Positions 1 to 6,769 of a stretch of 44,381 bases of DNA are shown piece by piece. The notes beneath the pieces were generated by a model. It did not search any database, had not been told where the DNA came from, and saw nothing but the letters and a program-made list of their open reading frames with translations. Every line of letters starts with the position of its first letter. The first letter of the stretch is position 1. The translations under genes and the position numbers were made by a program. The DNA is from an uncultured Desulfobulbaceae bacterium (GTDB lineage: Bacteria; Desulfobacterota; Desulfobulbia; Desulfobulbales; Desulfocapsaceae): assembly GCA_937910875.1 (NCBI GenBank), contig CALENA010000014.1, positions 1 through 44,381 of the forward strand. The letters are read 5' to 3'.

Positions 1-97
1 CTATGAACGTTCAGCAAAGGCCACCCCTGGCCATGCCGAAAGAACGAACTTTTATGGTTGGTTGTGGCTGGCCAGTCTGGTTCAGCCATGCTGGTTA
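1..97 (+). repeat. 97-bp dispersed intergenic repeat, copy A
   Basis: This copy aligns without gaps to copy B (2627-2723) at about 78 of 97 positions, and also matches copy C (3355-3451, inverted) and partial copy D (40159-40235). It carries the shared core ATGAACGTTCA near its left end and a degenerate partner near 45-54. Its last three bases are the TAA stop, read on the minus strand, of the permease gene that follows. It begins at the window edge, so it may extend further left. Confidence 0.85.
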
Positions 98-1252
98 GAG
101 GGCCCGGAGGGCTTCGCTGGGATCAAGTTTGCTGCCCTTGTGGGCCGGATAGAGGCTGGCCAGCAGGCTCAGAGCCACGGAGATAAGAATGGCCACGGTA
201 CCAACCTGGAAATTGATCCCGGCAAAGGAGCCGTTGGGAATGACCAGAGGCAGGATGGCCCAGGCCAGACCATTGCCGCTCACAAACCCCAGGGTCCCAC
301 CGAGGAGCCCGACCACGATGGCCTCAAGCAGGATAATCTGCATGATATGACCCCGGCGGAAGCCGATGGCCCGAAAGATGCCTATTTCCCGGGTTCGTTC
401 ATTGACAGAACCCATCATGGTGACAAAGACCATGAGTGAGCCGATGAAGATGACCAGACCGGCAATGCCGTAGCTGAAGGATTTGAACATCTCGATAGAT
501 TGCATCTTGGCCAGTACGGCCTGCTGCAGGGCAGTGACCCGGGCTTCCGGAAATTTTTCAGCGATCTGCAGGACCATTTCGGTGATCGGGCAGTCGCGGC
601 AGAAGGCGGCAATCTCAACCATGGAGATCTTGCCCTCCTTACCCAGGACTGTCTGGATGGGCTTCAGGCTGCCGATCACCAGATTGTCTTCGGGACCGCC
701 TGTAGAGCGGAGCAGGGAGACCACCTGAAAGGGGGTGTTGTTGAGGAGGACCGAGTCGCCGGAGTTGAGCCCAAGGGCGGCTGCGGCCTCGGATCCCAGG
801 ATCAGATCATGGTCACCTTCCGGCGTGTTTCCGTCCAGGTGCCACCAGGTCTTGAGCGGCAGCTCAATAGAAAAATCAACGCCCATAAGCAGGACTTTCT
901 TGCCTTTGATCTCAACGCTGCCCAGGACCTTGGGCGCGACGGCACCCAGGTTACGGCTGTCCTTGATGGTATGGATCTTCTGGATATCGCTTTCCACAAA
1001 CTCTGGCATTTCATAGCTGAGTCCGCCGACACTGATGCCGCCGTAACTGAGCGAGAGGTTTTCGCTCCTGGGGATCATGACAATGTTGGCCCCGAACTGG
1101 TCCAGACGATCCTCGATATCGCGGCTCATGCTCTGGGTTATGGCGAGCAGGGTGACAATGGTGGCGATACCGATGAGCAGGCCGCTGACCAGAAAGAGGA
1201 CCTTGCCCTTGCGGCGCTTGAGGTTGTTGAACGAGATGTTATGGAGTTTCAC
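95..1252 (-). CDS. FtsX/MacB-like ABC transporter permease
   Basis: This is an inner-membrane ABC permease of about 385 residues. It has an N-terminal membrane helix (about residues 18-42), a large periplasmic domain, and three C-terminal helices followed by the family-typical ending with the sequence YPAHKGSKLDPSEALRAL. That is the MacB/FtsX/LolC layout, which couples ATP hydrolysis to periplasmic work rather than forming a simple pore. The periplasmic domain holds a CRDC cysteine pair. I chose the GTG at 1252 because AAGGAG lies 7 bases upstream; an in-frame GTG at 1258 lies only one base from it. The gene overlaps the preceding small membrane gene by about 14 bases, so translation is probably coupled. 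No ATPase gene is present; I infer that it lies beyond the left edge. The substrate is not visible, but the neighbours point to a metal such as iron or copper. Confidence 0.85.
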   Translation of the reverse strand: MKLHNISFNNLKRRKGKVLFLVSGLLIGIATIVTLLAITQSMSRDIEDRLDQFGANIVMIPRSENLSLSYGGISVGGLSYEMPEFVESDIQKIHTIKDSRNLGAVAPKVLGSVEIKGKKVLLMGVDFSIELPLKTWWHLDGNTPEGDHDLILGSEAAAALGLNSGDSVLLNNTPFQVVSLLRSTGGPEDNLVIGSLKPIQTVLGKEGKISMVEIAAFCRDCPITEMVLQIAEKFPEARVTALQQAVLAKMQSIEMFKSFSYGIAGLVIFIGSLMVFVTMMGSVNERTREIGIFRAIGFRRGHIMQIILLEAIVVGLLGGTLGFVSGNGLAWAILPLVIPNGSFAGINFQVGTVAILISVALSLLASLYPAHKGSKLDPSEALRAL

Positions 1253-1676
1253 TGGCACGCTCCTTGGCCTGGGTATTGAGATGGACTGAATGACTCATCT
1301 GGTTGAGGAGGATCACCTTGAGGCTCCGGTCCTGAAAAAAGTCTTTCAGCCTGGTGGCATCGATGGAATTCCGGTTAAAGGTCACCAGTAACCGTCGTCC
1401 GTCAGTGTCCACGGTGGCCTTCTGGACACCGCTTAAAGCAGAGAGTTGATCGGTGATGTCCGTTGACCAGTTGCTGTCTTCCTGTAGCCGGTAGATGGCG
1501 TCATCAAGATTGCGGGCCTGGAACTGGCTGATCACGTTGGGGATGACCGCCTGGCCCAGGCCGACTACAATGACCAGGGCCACAAATGCGGCCAGAATCC
1601 CGAAACCGGGGCCGCGACGTTTGACTCCCAGGACCCGTTCCCGTTTATCCCGGTATTTGTCGAAGTTGTAAGCCAT
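1239..1676 (-). CDS. membrane-anchored small protein with HMA-like periplasmic domain
   Basis: This 145-residue protein has a basic N-terminus, one membrane helix (about residues 23-47) and a periplasmic domain of about 95 residues. The segment SGVQKATVDTDGRRLLVTFN resembles the central strands of heavy-metal-associated (HMA) domains, but the CxxC metal site is absent. The start at 1676 is preceded by AGGA with an 8-base gap; an upstream in-frame ATG at 1703 has no good ribosome site. It sits between a DUF2318 gene and an ABC permease and overlaps the permease, so it probably works with the permease, perhaps as a docking or accessory subunit. I do not recognise a named family, and the HMA-like fold is an inference from the pattern only. 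Confidence 0.75.
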   Translation of the reverse strand: MAYNFDKYRDKRERVLGVKRRGPGFGILAAFVALVIVVGLGQAVIPNVISQFQARNLDDAIYRLQEDSNWSTDITDQLSALSGVQKATVDTDGRRLLVTFNRNSIDATRLKDFFQDRSLKVILLNQMSHSVHLNTQAKERASETP

Positions 1677-1750
1677 GATTTTTTTCCTGTCTTCCCATTC
1701 CAAGAAGGAACAACATTCCTGGACAATTGATTAAGTGTTCAAGACCCTCG

Positions 1751-1806
1751 GACAGAAGATGTTTTTTTACAGGCCATAAGACCTCCTGAAAAAAACATCT
1801 TCTGTC
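1751..1806. repeat. perfect 18-bp inverted repeat, 20-nt loop
   Basis: The left arm (1751-1768) reads GACAGAAGATG followed by seven T. The right arm (1789-1806) is its exact reverse complement. The stem ends in A/T tracts on the loop side rather than after the stem, so it does not have the usual Rho-independent terminator form. It could be a transcript-processing or attenuation hairpin between two co-directional genes of the metal operon. Confidence 0.85.
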
Positions 1807-1874
1807 TCGCTGATCTTGCCTGAAACATCTCCGGTCCTGCATGCCGCAAGTGGTTCTCTGGGCTGAACTCGTTA

Positions 1875-2015
1875 GGGCACCTTGAAAAATTGTCTTTTTG
1901 CCCAAGCTCATCGTTGCGCTCAAAATTTTATCCTCGGAATATCGTCTATATGCCTGCGGTAAAATTTTGAGCGCGCCTTGATCTTTCACGAAAATCCTAA
2001 TTTCTCAAGGCACCC
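1875..2015. mobile_element. nested palindromic element, possible MITE
   Basis: The outer arms (1875-1891 and 1999-2015) match at 14 of 17 positions when one is reverse-complemented, beginning GGGcaCCTTGA. The inner arms (1916-1930 and 1960-1974) are a perfect 15-bp inverted repeat, GCGCTCAAAATTTTA. Total length is 141 bp, with no coding capacity. Terminal inverted repeats, a second inner palindrome and small size fit a miniature inverted-repeat element. I could not find a clear target-site duplication, and no second copy is in this window, so mobility is unproven. Confidence 0.5.
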
Positions 2016-2118
2016 GCAACACGAGTGAAAAGGCTCAGTCAGAATATCGCTTCCTGGGCCAGGTCAACCTGATCTCTAAAAATGTGCTGCGACACAAAAG
2101 GTCGGAATTGTGCCGGGT

Positions 2119-2607
2119 CTATTGCTTCTGATACTTGGAATACCAGCTGTTTTTGTTGATGTCGGCCATGGCAATCACCAAGTTTTGGCCTTGAATCACG
2201 CGCTCCAGAGGGGCCGGGTTACAGCCGCCTTTGATGACATTGATCTTGTTCGAGGCAAAACGCTGTCCGCAGTTGCCACAAACCATGAAGTCGCCATCCT
2301 GGGTATAGCCCAATCCCGCGCGATAGCAGACATCGCAGGCGTCCATGGCCGCGCGGATGACCTTGTCCTTGCTCTTGAGGACAAAGAAAGTAACCATGGT
2401 CCCGTCATCGGACAGGACCCTAAAATGATGGGCCTTGCCGTCACTGATCTGATCCAGCGGCAGGGCAAGCTGACCGTTTTCAGGGGTCAGGAGCGGTGGC
2501 TTGCTTTTCAGCAGACCGCTGCCGGGAAAGGTGAAGGCCAGGGCCGCCGTTGCGCAGAGCAAAAGAAGTGTGGCACTGATCAGAGTGGTGCGGGTTTGGT
2601 TTGGCAT
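2119..2607 (-). CDS. secreted DUF2318 protein (metal-trafficking type)
   Basis: This protein of 162 residues begins with a classical signal peptide (hydrophobic core, cleavage probably after ATAALA). The C-terminal half carries the DUF2318 signature: DACDVCY, GDFMVCGNCGQRF, then GGCNPAPL. These give a CxxC, a CxxC and an extra Cys that probably bind metal or an Fe-S cluster. Family members sit in iron/copper trafficking loci such as the FTR1/P19-type systems, where they occur with ABC permeases. This copy lacks the multi-helix membrane part found in longer members. The start at 2607 follows AGGAGA with a 6-base gap; a further upstream ATG lies inside a repeat. It is downstream of an HMA protein gene and upstream of the permease pair, consistent with periplasmic metal handling. 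The exact metal is not determined. Confidence 0.85.
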   Translation of the reverse strand: MPNQTRTTLISATLLLLCATAALAFTFPGSGLLKSKPPLLTPENGQLALPLDQISDGKAHHFRVLSDDGTMVTFFVLKSKDKVIRAAMDACDVCYRAGLGYTQDGDFMVCGNCGQRFASNKINVIKGGCNPAPLERVIQGQNLVIAMADINKNSWYSKYQKQ

Positions 2608-2626
2608 GAGGTTCTCCTTGTGGTTT

Positions 2627-2723
2627 CTATGAACGTTCATCGGAGACCATGACTGGCCATGCCGAAGTGACGAACGTTCATGGTTGGTTGTGTTTGGTCA
2701 TTTTGGTCCAGCCATGCCGGTTA
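2627..2723 (+). repeat. 97-bp dispersed intergenic repeat, copy B
   Basis: This copy contains the perfect 12-bp palindrome ATGAACGTTCAT at 2629-2640 and a second GAACGTTCAT at 2672-2681. The two can pair as a 10-bp stem around a loop of about 31 nt. Its last three bases are the TAA stop (minus strand) of the HMA gene, just as copy A ends on the permease stop. Confidence 0.88.
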
Positions 2724-3164
2724 TGGGCGGGCGGGGCCGAAGTATTTGTTGAATAAAGCCTTCCAGGTCCCGACATTGCCGGGGCAGGGGGGCAGATCAC
2801 AGGTGGGGCAACCGATGCCCCGGGTATACCATTGATTTCGATCAGGGGCGGCCTGATCGGTTGTGTCTGTTGTCAGTTCTGCTGGATAGCCACCCTTGTT
2901 CAGGGCTGTGATCAGTTGCAAAGCGGTGAGGGGTGGGAGATACTCAACGGTGATTCTGCGACCAGCCAGATCCGGGGTCATTGTTTGAAAGCCGTCCAAC
3001 TCACGCAGCAGGTCGTGAATCTGGTTCAGGCAGGCGCCGCAGCTGAGATTCTTGATGGTGAGTGTGGTTTGTGCCGGTTCCGGGTCGGCCGCGCTCACAG
3101 ATGGCGGCCGCAAGAGAAACGTGACAATCAGCAGGATCGTCATGATGATGGGTTTGGTGGACAT
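2721..3164 (-). CDS. secreted heavy-metal-associated (HMA) domain protein with Cys-rich tail
   Basis: This 147-residue protein has a signal peptide (hydrophobic segment about residues 8-24, ending PPSVSAA) and an HMA domain (about residues 32-95) with the metal motif NLSCGACLNQI, the equivalent of GMxCxxC. Its unusual C-terminal tail contains GIGCPTCDLPPCPG, giving three further cysteines as CxxCx4C. HMA domains usually bind Cu(I), Hg(II) or other soft metals; as a secreted protein this one would act in the periplasm as a carrier or scavenger. The start at 3164 has GGGAG five bases upstream; an earlier ATG at 3194 would spoil the signal peptide. It heads the operon with DUF2318 and the permease. 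I know of no named family that combines these two parts. Confidence 0.82.
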   Translation of the reverse strand: MSTKPIIMTILLIVTFLLRPPSVSAADPEPAQTTLTIKNLSCGACLNQIHDLLRELDGFQTMTPDLAGRRITVEYLPPLTALQLITALNKGGYPAELTTDTTDQAAPDRNQWYTRGIGCPTCDLPPCPGNVGTWKALFNKYFGPARP

Positions 3165-3337
3165 CGTTACTCCCGGGTGATGGCGTTGGGGCAAGTTGAT
3201 TATGCCACCGGGAAAGCAAGATGTAGACCAGTTGTGGTATTTGTAGTCTAACTATCTAAAATCATATGATATTGACTGTTGTTGCCTGGATGGCTTGAGG
3301 GCGTGCAAGAGGAAATTTCAAGAATATTCGTCAGTAC

Positions 3338-3359
3338 GTTTAGAGAATATTCTCTAAAC
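3338..3359. promoter_or_regulatory. perfect 22-bp palindrome, candidate operator
   Basis: The half-site is GTTTAGAGAAT and the second half is its exact reverse complement, with no loop. A gapless dyad of this length suits a dimeric DNA-binding protein better than an RNA hairpin. It lies about 175 bp upstream of the HMA start and abuts repeat copy C by five bases. Which gene it serves is an inference. Confidence 0.55.
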
Positions 3360-3451
3360 TGCATGGGTGGACCACAAGGGCCAGCCATAACCAACCATAG
3401 ACGTTTGTCCCTTCGAAATGGTCAGTCATGGCCTCAGATGAACTTTCATGG
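3355..3451 (-). repeat. 97-bp dispersed intergenic repeat, copy C (inverted)
   Basis: Reverse-complemented, this matches copy B without gaps at about 77 of 97 positions, including ATGAAAGTTCAT, GGCCATGACTG and ATGGTTGGTT. It lies 46 bp 3' of the response-regulator stop, in the opposite orientation to copies A, B and D. Its stem partner is degenerate, so hairpin potential is weaker than in B. Confidence 0.8.
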
Positions 3452-3497
3452 AAACGCTTCTTTCAGGTTTTGTTTCCGTGACAGAGGCGGGAAGTGT

Positions 3498-4847
3498 TCA
3501 AGGCGGGTTGATGCCGTATTTCTCCATGCGATAGATCAGGACATGGCGGGGAATCTGCAGCAGACGAGCGGCCTGAGAGCGGTTTCCCTGACTTTTGTTC
3601 AGGGCTTTTGCGATCAGTTCCTCTTCCACCTGTTCCAGGGAAATACCATTGTCCGGGAGTTCGGGGAGAAAGGAGGTCGAAGAAGAACTGGAAGGGCAAA
3701 GGCCAAGTTCGTCGCTGTTGATGATCTCGCCGCGCCTGAGGATGACAGCCCGTTCCACCAGGTTCTGCAGTTCGCGGATATTGCCCGGCCAGCTGTGTTC
3801 TCGCAGAGAGACCAGGGCCTCATCGCTGAAACGGACCTGGGCCGGGGCCTTGATCTGTTTGAGGAAATGGCTGATCAGGGCCGGGATATCTTCCCGTCGT
3901 TCACGCAGAGGGGGAAGATGGAGTGGGATGACGCTCAGCCGGTAGTAGAGATCCTCCCGAAACTCACCCGTGACCATGGCCGCCTGCAAATCACGGTTGG
4001 TTGCGGCGATGAGCCGGATATCGATGGTCTCCTGCTGGTCTGAACCCACCGCTTCTATCACCCGTTCCTGGATGGCACGCAGGAGTTTGGCCTGCATTTC
4101 CGGTTTCAACTCACCGATCTCATCGAGAAACAGGGTCCCGCCATTGGCCGACTGGAATCGTCCCTTACGCCCGGCCTGTGCGCCGGTAAAGGCCCCCCGC
4201 ACATGGCCGAAGAGTTCACTCTCGATGAGAGACTCGGGGATGGCGGCGCAGTTGATTGCCACCATGGGTCCCTGGTGGCGTGGACTGTTGCGGTGGATCA
4301 GCCGGGCCAGAACCTCTTTGCCTGTGCCGGATTCGCCGCTGATCAGGATAGTGGCCTCACTGGCGGCGGCCCGGATTGCCACGTCCAGCAGTTCAGTCAT
4401 GATTGAACTGGCCGTGATCATGGATGTGGTTCCGGTGAGTCGGTCGATTTCCTCGGTCAGCTGCTGGTTGCGGGCGCTCAGTTCCCGGAGTTCGATGGCC
4501 TTGCGGCAGGAAAGGCGCAGAGTCTCGCGGTCAAAGGGTTTGGTGAGAAAGGTGAAGGCCCCCTGGCGCATGGCCTCCACCGCCATCTCGATGGAACCGA
4601 AGGCGGTGATGACGATCACCGGTATTTCGGGGGCAGTCGCCTTGATCTGGGCAAGGAGGTCGAGACCGTTCAGGTCGCCGAGTTTGACATCGGTGACCAC
4701 CAGGTCAGGCTGGTTTCGTTTGAACTGGCTCAGGCCTTCCCGGCCTGAGGCCGCTGTTCGCACAGAAAAACCGGCGCTGCTGAGGTTGTATTCCGTGACC
4801 CGACGCAGGCTGTCGTCGTCATCGATAAGAAGGATCTGTGGATTCAT
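3498..4847 (-). CDS. sigma54-dependent response regulator (NtrC/ZraR type)
   Basis: This is a 449-residue transcription activator with three domains. The receiver has an acidic cluster DDDD at residues 9-12, phosphoacceptor Asp53 in VVTDVK and the conserved Lys in LTKPF. The AAA+ domain has Walker A GESGTGKE, the sigma54-contact motif GAFTGA and Walker B LFLDEIGEL. The C-terminal Fis-type helix-turn-helix is NRSQAARLLQIPRHVLIYRM. All key motifs are intact, so it should remodel RpoN holoenzyme when phosphorylated. It overlaps the upstream histidine kinase by 4 bp, which makes the pair a cognate system. Neighbouring metal genes could be targets, but I found no convincing -24/-12 element in front of them. 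Confidence 0.95.
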   Translation of the reverse strand: MNPQILLIDDDDSLRRVTEYNLSSAGFSVRTAASGREGLSQFKRNQPDLVVTDVKLGDLNGLDLLAQIKATAPEIPVIVITAFGSIEMAVEAMRQGAFTFLTKPFDRETLRLSCRKAIELRELSARNQQLTEEIDRLTGTTSMITASSIMTELLDVAIRAAASEATILISGESGTGKEVLARLIHRNSPRHQGPMVAINCAAIPESLIESELFGHVRGAFTGAQAGRKGRFQSANGGTLFLDEIGELKPEMQAKLLRAIQERVIEAVGSDQQETIDIRLIAATNRDLQAAMVTGEFREDLYYRLSVIPLHLPPLRERREDIPALISHFLKQIKAPAQVRFSDEALVSLREHSWPGNIRELQNLVERAVILRRGEIINSDELGLCPSSSSSTSFLPELPDNGISLEQVEEELIAKALNKSQGNRSQAARLLQIPRHVLIYRMEKYGINPP

Positions 4848-5977
4848 ATGGATGTCTCTCCACGGGCTGTGGAGACCTCAGAGGAATCAGGGAGAAAGAT
4901 AATAAAGCAGGCCCCGTTGTCTTCGGGTTCGGCCAGGGTCAGAGTGCCACCTTGGGCCTCGATAATTTTTCGGCTGATGACCAGACCCAGTCCGGTTCCA
5001 CCTTCACGGGCGCTGATAAAGGGTTCAAATATTTTTTCTCGTAATTCCGTGGTAATGCCTGGGCCGTTATCGCAGATGGTGAGGGTGTAGCCCCCAGGTG
5101 CCGTCTGACTCAGCAGATTGATTTTGCCCCCCACAGGAACCGCATCATGGGCGTTGAGGATGATGTTGAGCAGGACCTGGGTCATGGCATCACTCTCCAC
5201 CAGCGGTTCTTGATCTATCTTGTCTCCACTGACGCTGAAGGTGATTGCCTTATCCTTGAGTTGCCGGGCCAGCAGGGCCTGGACCCTGTCCACGATTCTC
5301 ACCAGTGGTTCTCGATTGTTTCGGCCTTTTGCCTGGGGGCGTGCAAAACCGAGAATCTCATCCACGGTCCGGTGCAGCCGGTCACTTTCTTTGGCCAGGA
5401 TCTCCACAAATTCGTGTTTGGGGTGGCCCGGGGGGAAATCATCGCGCAGGATCTCGGCCGTTCCCCGGATCGAGGCCAGAGGGTTTTTGATCTCATGGGC
5501 CAGGGAGGCGGAAAGCTGGCCCAGGGCCGAGATCTTCTGGGCCTCGGCCAGGTGTTCCTCGGCGGTGAGCAGTTCCTGGGTCTGCCGGTGCAGTCTAGTG
5601 TAGGATTGTTCGAGTTTTTCCGAGGTCAGCCGGTATTGTTCTCTGGTCTTTTTTTCACGACCGGCAATAAAACCTGTGAGGGTTCCAGCGCCAATATAGA
5701 GAAGAATTTCGGTCAGTTCACTCAGGTAGGATTCAAGTGGTCGCCCGAGATAAAGGAGCAAATGAGGGGTAAAGGCGATGGAGGAGAGCAGGGCCAGGAT
5801 CAACCCGCCGCGCAGTCCAAACCACAGGCCGCCCAGGACAATAGGAAAATAGCTCAGTCGGCGATAGGTGTCGTGGAAGAAGAGGTCATGGCCTGGGGTG
5901 AGGAGATGAAGAAGGCCGATGAGAATGACCATGGCCAGCAGGAGGGCTGCGCGTCTTGTGTGACTGTTTCCTGGCAA
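4844..5977 (-). CDS. membrane sensor histidine kinase
   Basis: This 377-residue kinase has about four N-terminal membrane helices (residues 10-105) with very short loops and no large periplasmic sensor. A coiled coil follows, then the dimerisation/phosphotransfer box LAHEIKNPLASIRG (His near residue 162), the N box NIILNAHDAV, DNGPGI and GGTGLGL. All catalytic boxes are present. The compact membrane sensor suggests that it senses a membrane state or works with a partner. The start is a TTG at 5977 with AAGGA six bases upstream; the next ATG falls inside the first helix. The TrmJ stop is 9 bases upstream and the response regulator overlaps downstream, so these are probably cotranscribed. Confidence 0.93.
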   Translation of the reverse strand: MPGNSHTRRAALLLAMVILIGLLHLLTPGHDLFFHDTYRRLSYFPIVLGGLWFGLRGGLILALLSSIAFTPHLLLYLGRPLESYLSELTEILLYIGAGTLTGFIAGREKKTREQYRLTSEKLEQSYTRLHRQTQELLTAEEHLAEAQKISALGQLSASLAHEIKNPLASIRGTAEILRDDFPPGHPKHEFVEILAKESDRLHRTVDEILGFARPQAKGRNNREPLVRIVDRVQALLARQLKDKAITFSVSGDKIDQEPLVESDAMTQVLLNIILNAHDAVPVGGKINLLSQTAPGGYTLTICDNGPGITTELREKIFEPFISAREGGTGLGLVISRKIIEAQGGTLTLAEPEDNGACFIIFLPDSSEVSTARGETSI

Positions 5978-5986
5978 ATGGATTCC

Positions 5987-6736
5987 TTATGGTTCCTTTT
6001 TTTCTTCCCGGTGGTGGTGTCCGAGGAACTGGCGGCAGATGCCGCGGATGATATTGGCCTCGCGGGCGGTCAGCCGGATTCGGCCCAAGAACTGACGGAT
6101 ATTGCGCATGTAATAAGTATGGCTCTTTTCCTGGAGAAAGTCGATGGCCAGGAGCGAATTTTCCAGATGCTGATACATGCCCTCCAGTTCAAAGGTTGAG
6201 GCAATTTTGGGGGCCGAGTGGACCGAGCGTCGCCGGTAGGCCAGGGCGTAATGGAGTTCGTAGCAGTGAATGGCCACGGCCTGGGCCAGGTTGAGAGAGG
6301 AAAAATCAGCGGTGGGGATGGATGAGGTGAGCTGGCAGTACTTCAGGTCATCGTTGGTCAGCCCGCGATCCTCGGGACCGAAGAGAAAGGCGATCTGGTT
6401 GTCGTTCACCAGGGGCAGGATCTCTTCGACCACATCCCGTGGGGTCTTCTCCAGAATCCGCTGCCGACCCTGCCGGGCCGTGGTGGCCACCACATGAGCA
6501 AAGGGGGCCAGGGCCTCTCCCAGGTCCTGGTGGATCTCCATGGTCTCGATCAGGTGCCGGGCCTTGTGGGTGGCCATCTTAGTCATTCGCTCGTAGTCGT
6601 GCACCTGGTCCGTGACCACGATCAGGCGTGAGAGCCCCATGTTCCAGGCACTGCGTGCGGCAGCCCCGATATTTTCCGGGAACTTGGGTCCCATCAGGAC
6701 GATGGCTATGTTGTCGAGGGGCGAGGGTGTGGGCAT
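5987..6736 (-). CDS. trmJ: tRNA (cytidine/uridine-2'-O-)-methyltransferase TrmJ
   Basis: This SPOUT-fold methyltransferase of 249 residues uses S-adenosylmethionine to methylate the 2'-O of nucleotide 32 in the tRNA anticodon loop. Family motifs are visible: PKFPENIGAAARSAWNMG near the N-terminus (residues about 14-31), FLFGPEDRGLTNDDL, and SSLNLAQAVAIHCYEL, which form the knotted SAM site. A C-terminal helical extension of about 80 residues is typical of TrmJ rather than TrmL. It lies in a minus-strand run with the two-component genes; the functional link is probably only positional. The ribosome site at 6736 is weak. Confidence 0.9.
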   Translation of the reverse strand: MPTPSPLDNIAIVLMGPKFPENIGAAARSAWNMGLSRLIVVTDQVHDYERMTKMATHKARHLIETMEIHQDLGEALAPFAHVVATTARQGRQRILEKTPRDVVEEILPLVNDNQIAFLFGPEDRGLTNDDLKYCQLTSSIPTADFSSLNLAQAVAIHCYELHYALAYRRRSVHSAPKIASTFELEGMYQHLENSLLAIDFLQEKSHTYYMRNIRQFLGRIRLTAREANIIRGICRQFLGHHHREEKKEP

Positions 6737-6769
6737 GACGAAGAAGGTCTGAATGCCTGAAACGTCATC

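Larger units (their letters stand above)
1677..2118. other. 442-bp intergenic region with two strong inverted-repeat structures
   Basis: I see no convincing gene here. An open minus-strand frame of 114 codons (1645-1989) runs straight through the repeats and has no family resemblance. The region holds a perfect 18-bp inverted repeat (1751-1806) and a nested palindromic element (1875-2015). It separates the DUF2318 gene from the membrane-anchored gene although both point the same way. Confidence 0.7.
3165..3497. other. 333-bp intergenic region upstream of the HMA gene
   Basis: No gene is visible here. The region holds the likely promoter of the metal operon: AT-rich sequence around 3245-3275 that includes TATGAT-like hexamers on the minus strand. 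It also holds a perfect 22-bp palindrome (3338-3359) and repeat copy C (3355-3451), and it ends 3' of the response-regulator gene. Confidence 0.6.

Noticed and set aside
1645-1989. Minus-strand open frame of 114 codons
   Set aside because: It runs across the hairpin and nested palindrome and overlaps a better-supported gene; it has no ribosome site or family resemblance.
3191-3207. Possible sigma54 site (GCAA...TGCCA) before the HMA gene
   Set aside because: The spacing between the GC and GG elements is 2 bases too long for a -24/-12 promoter.
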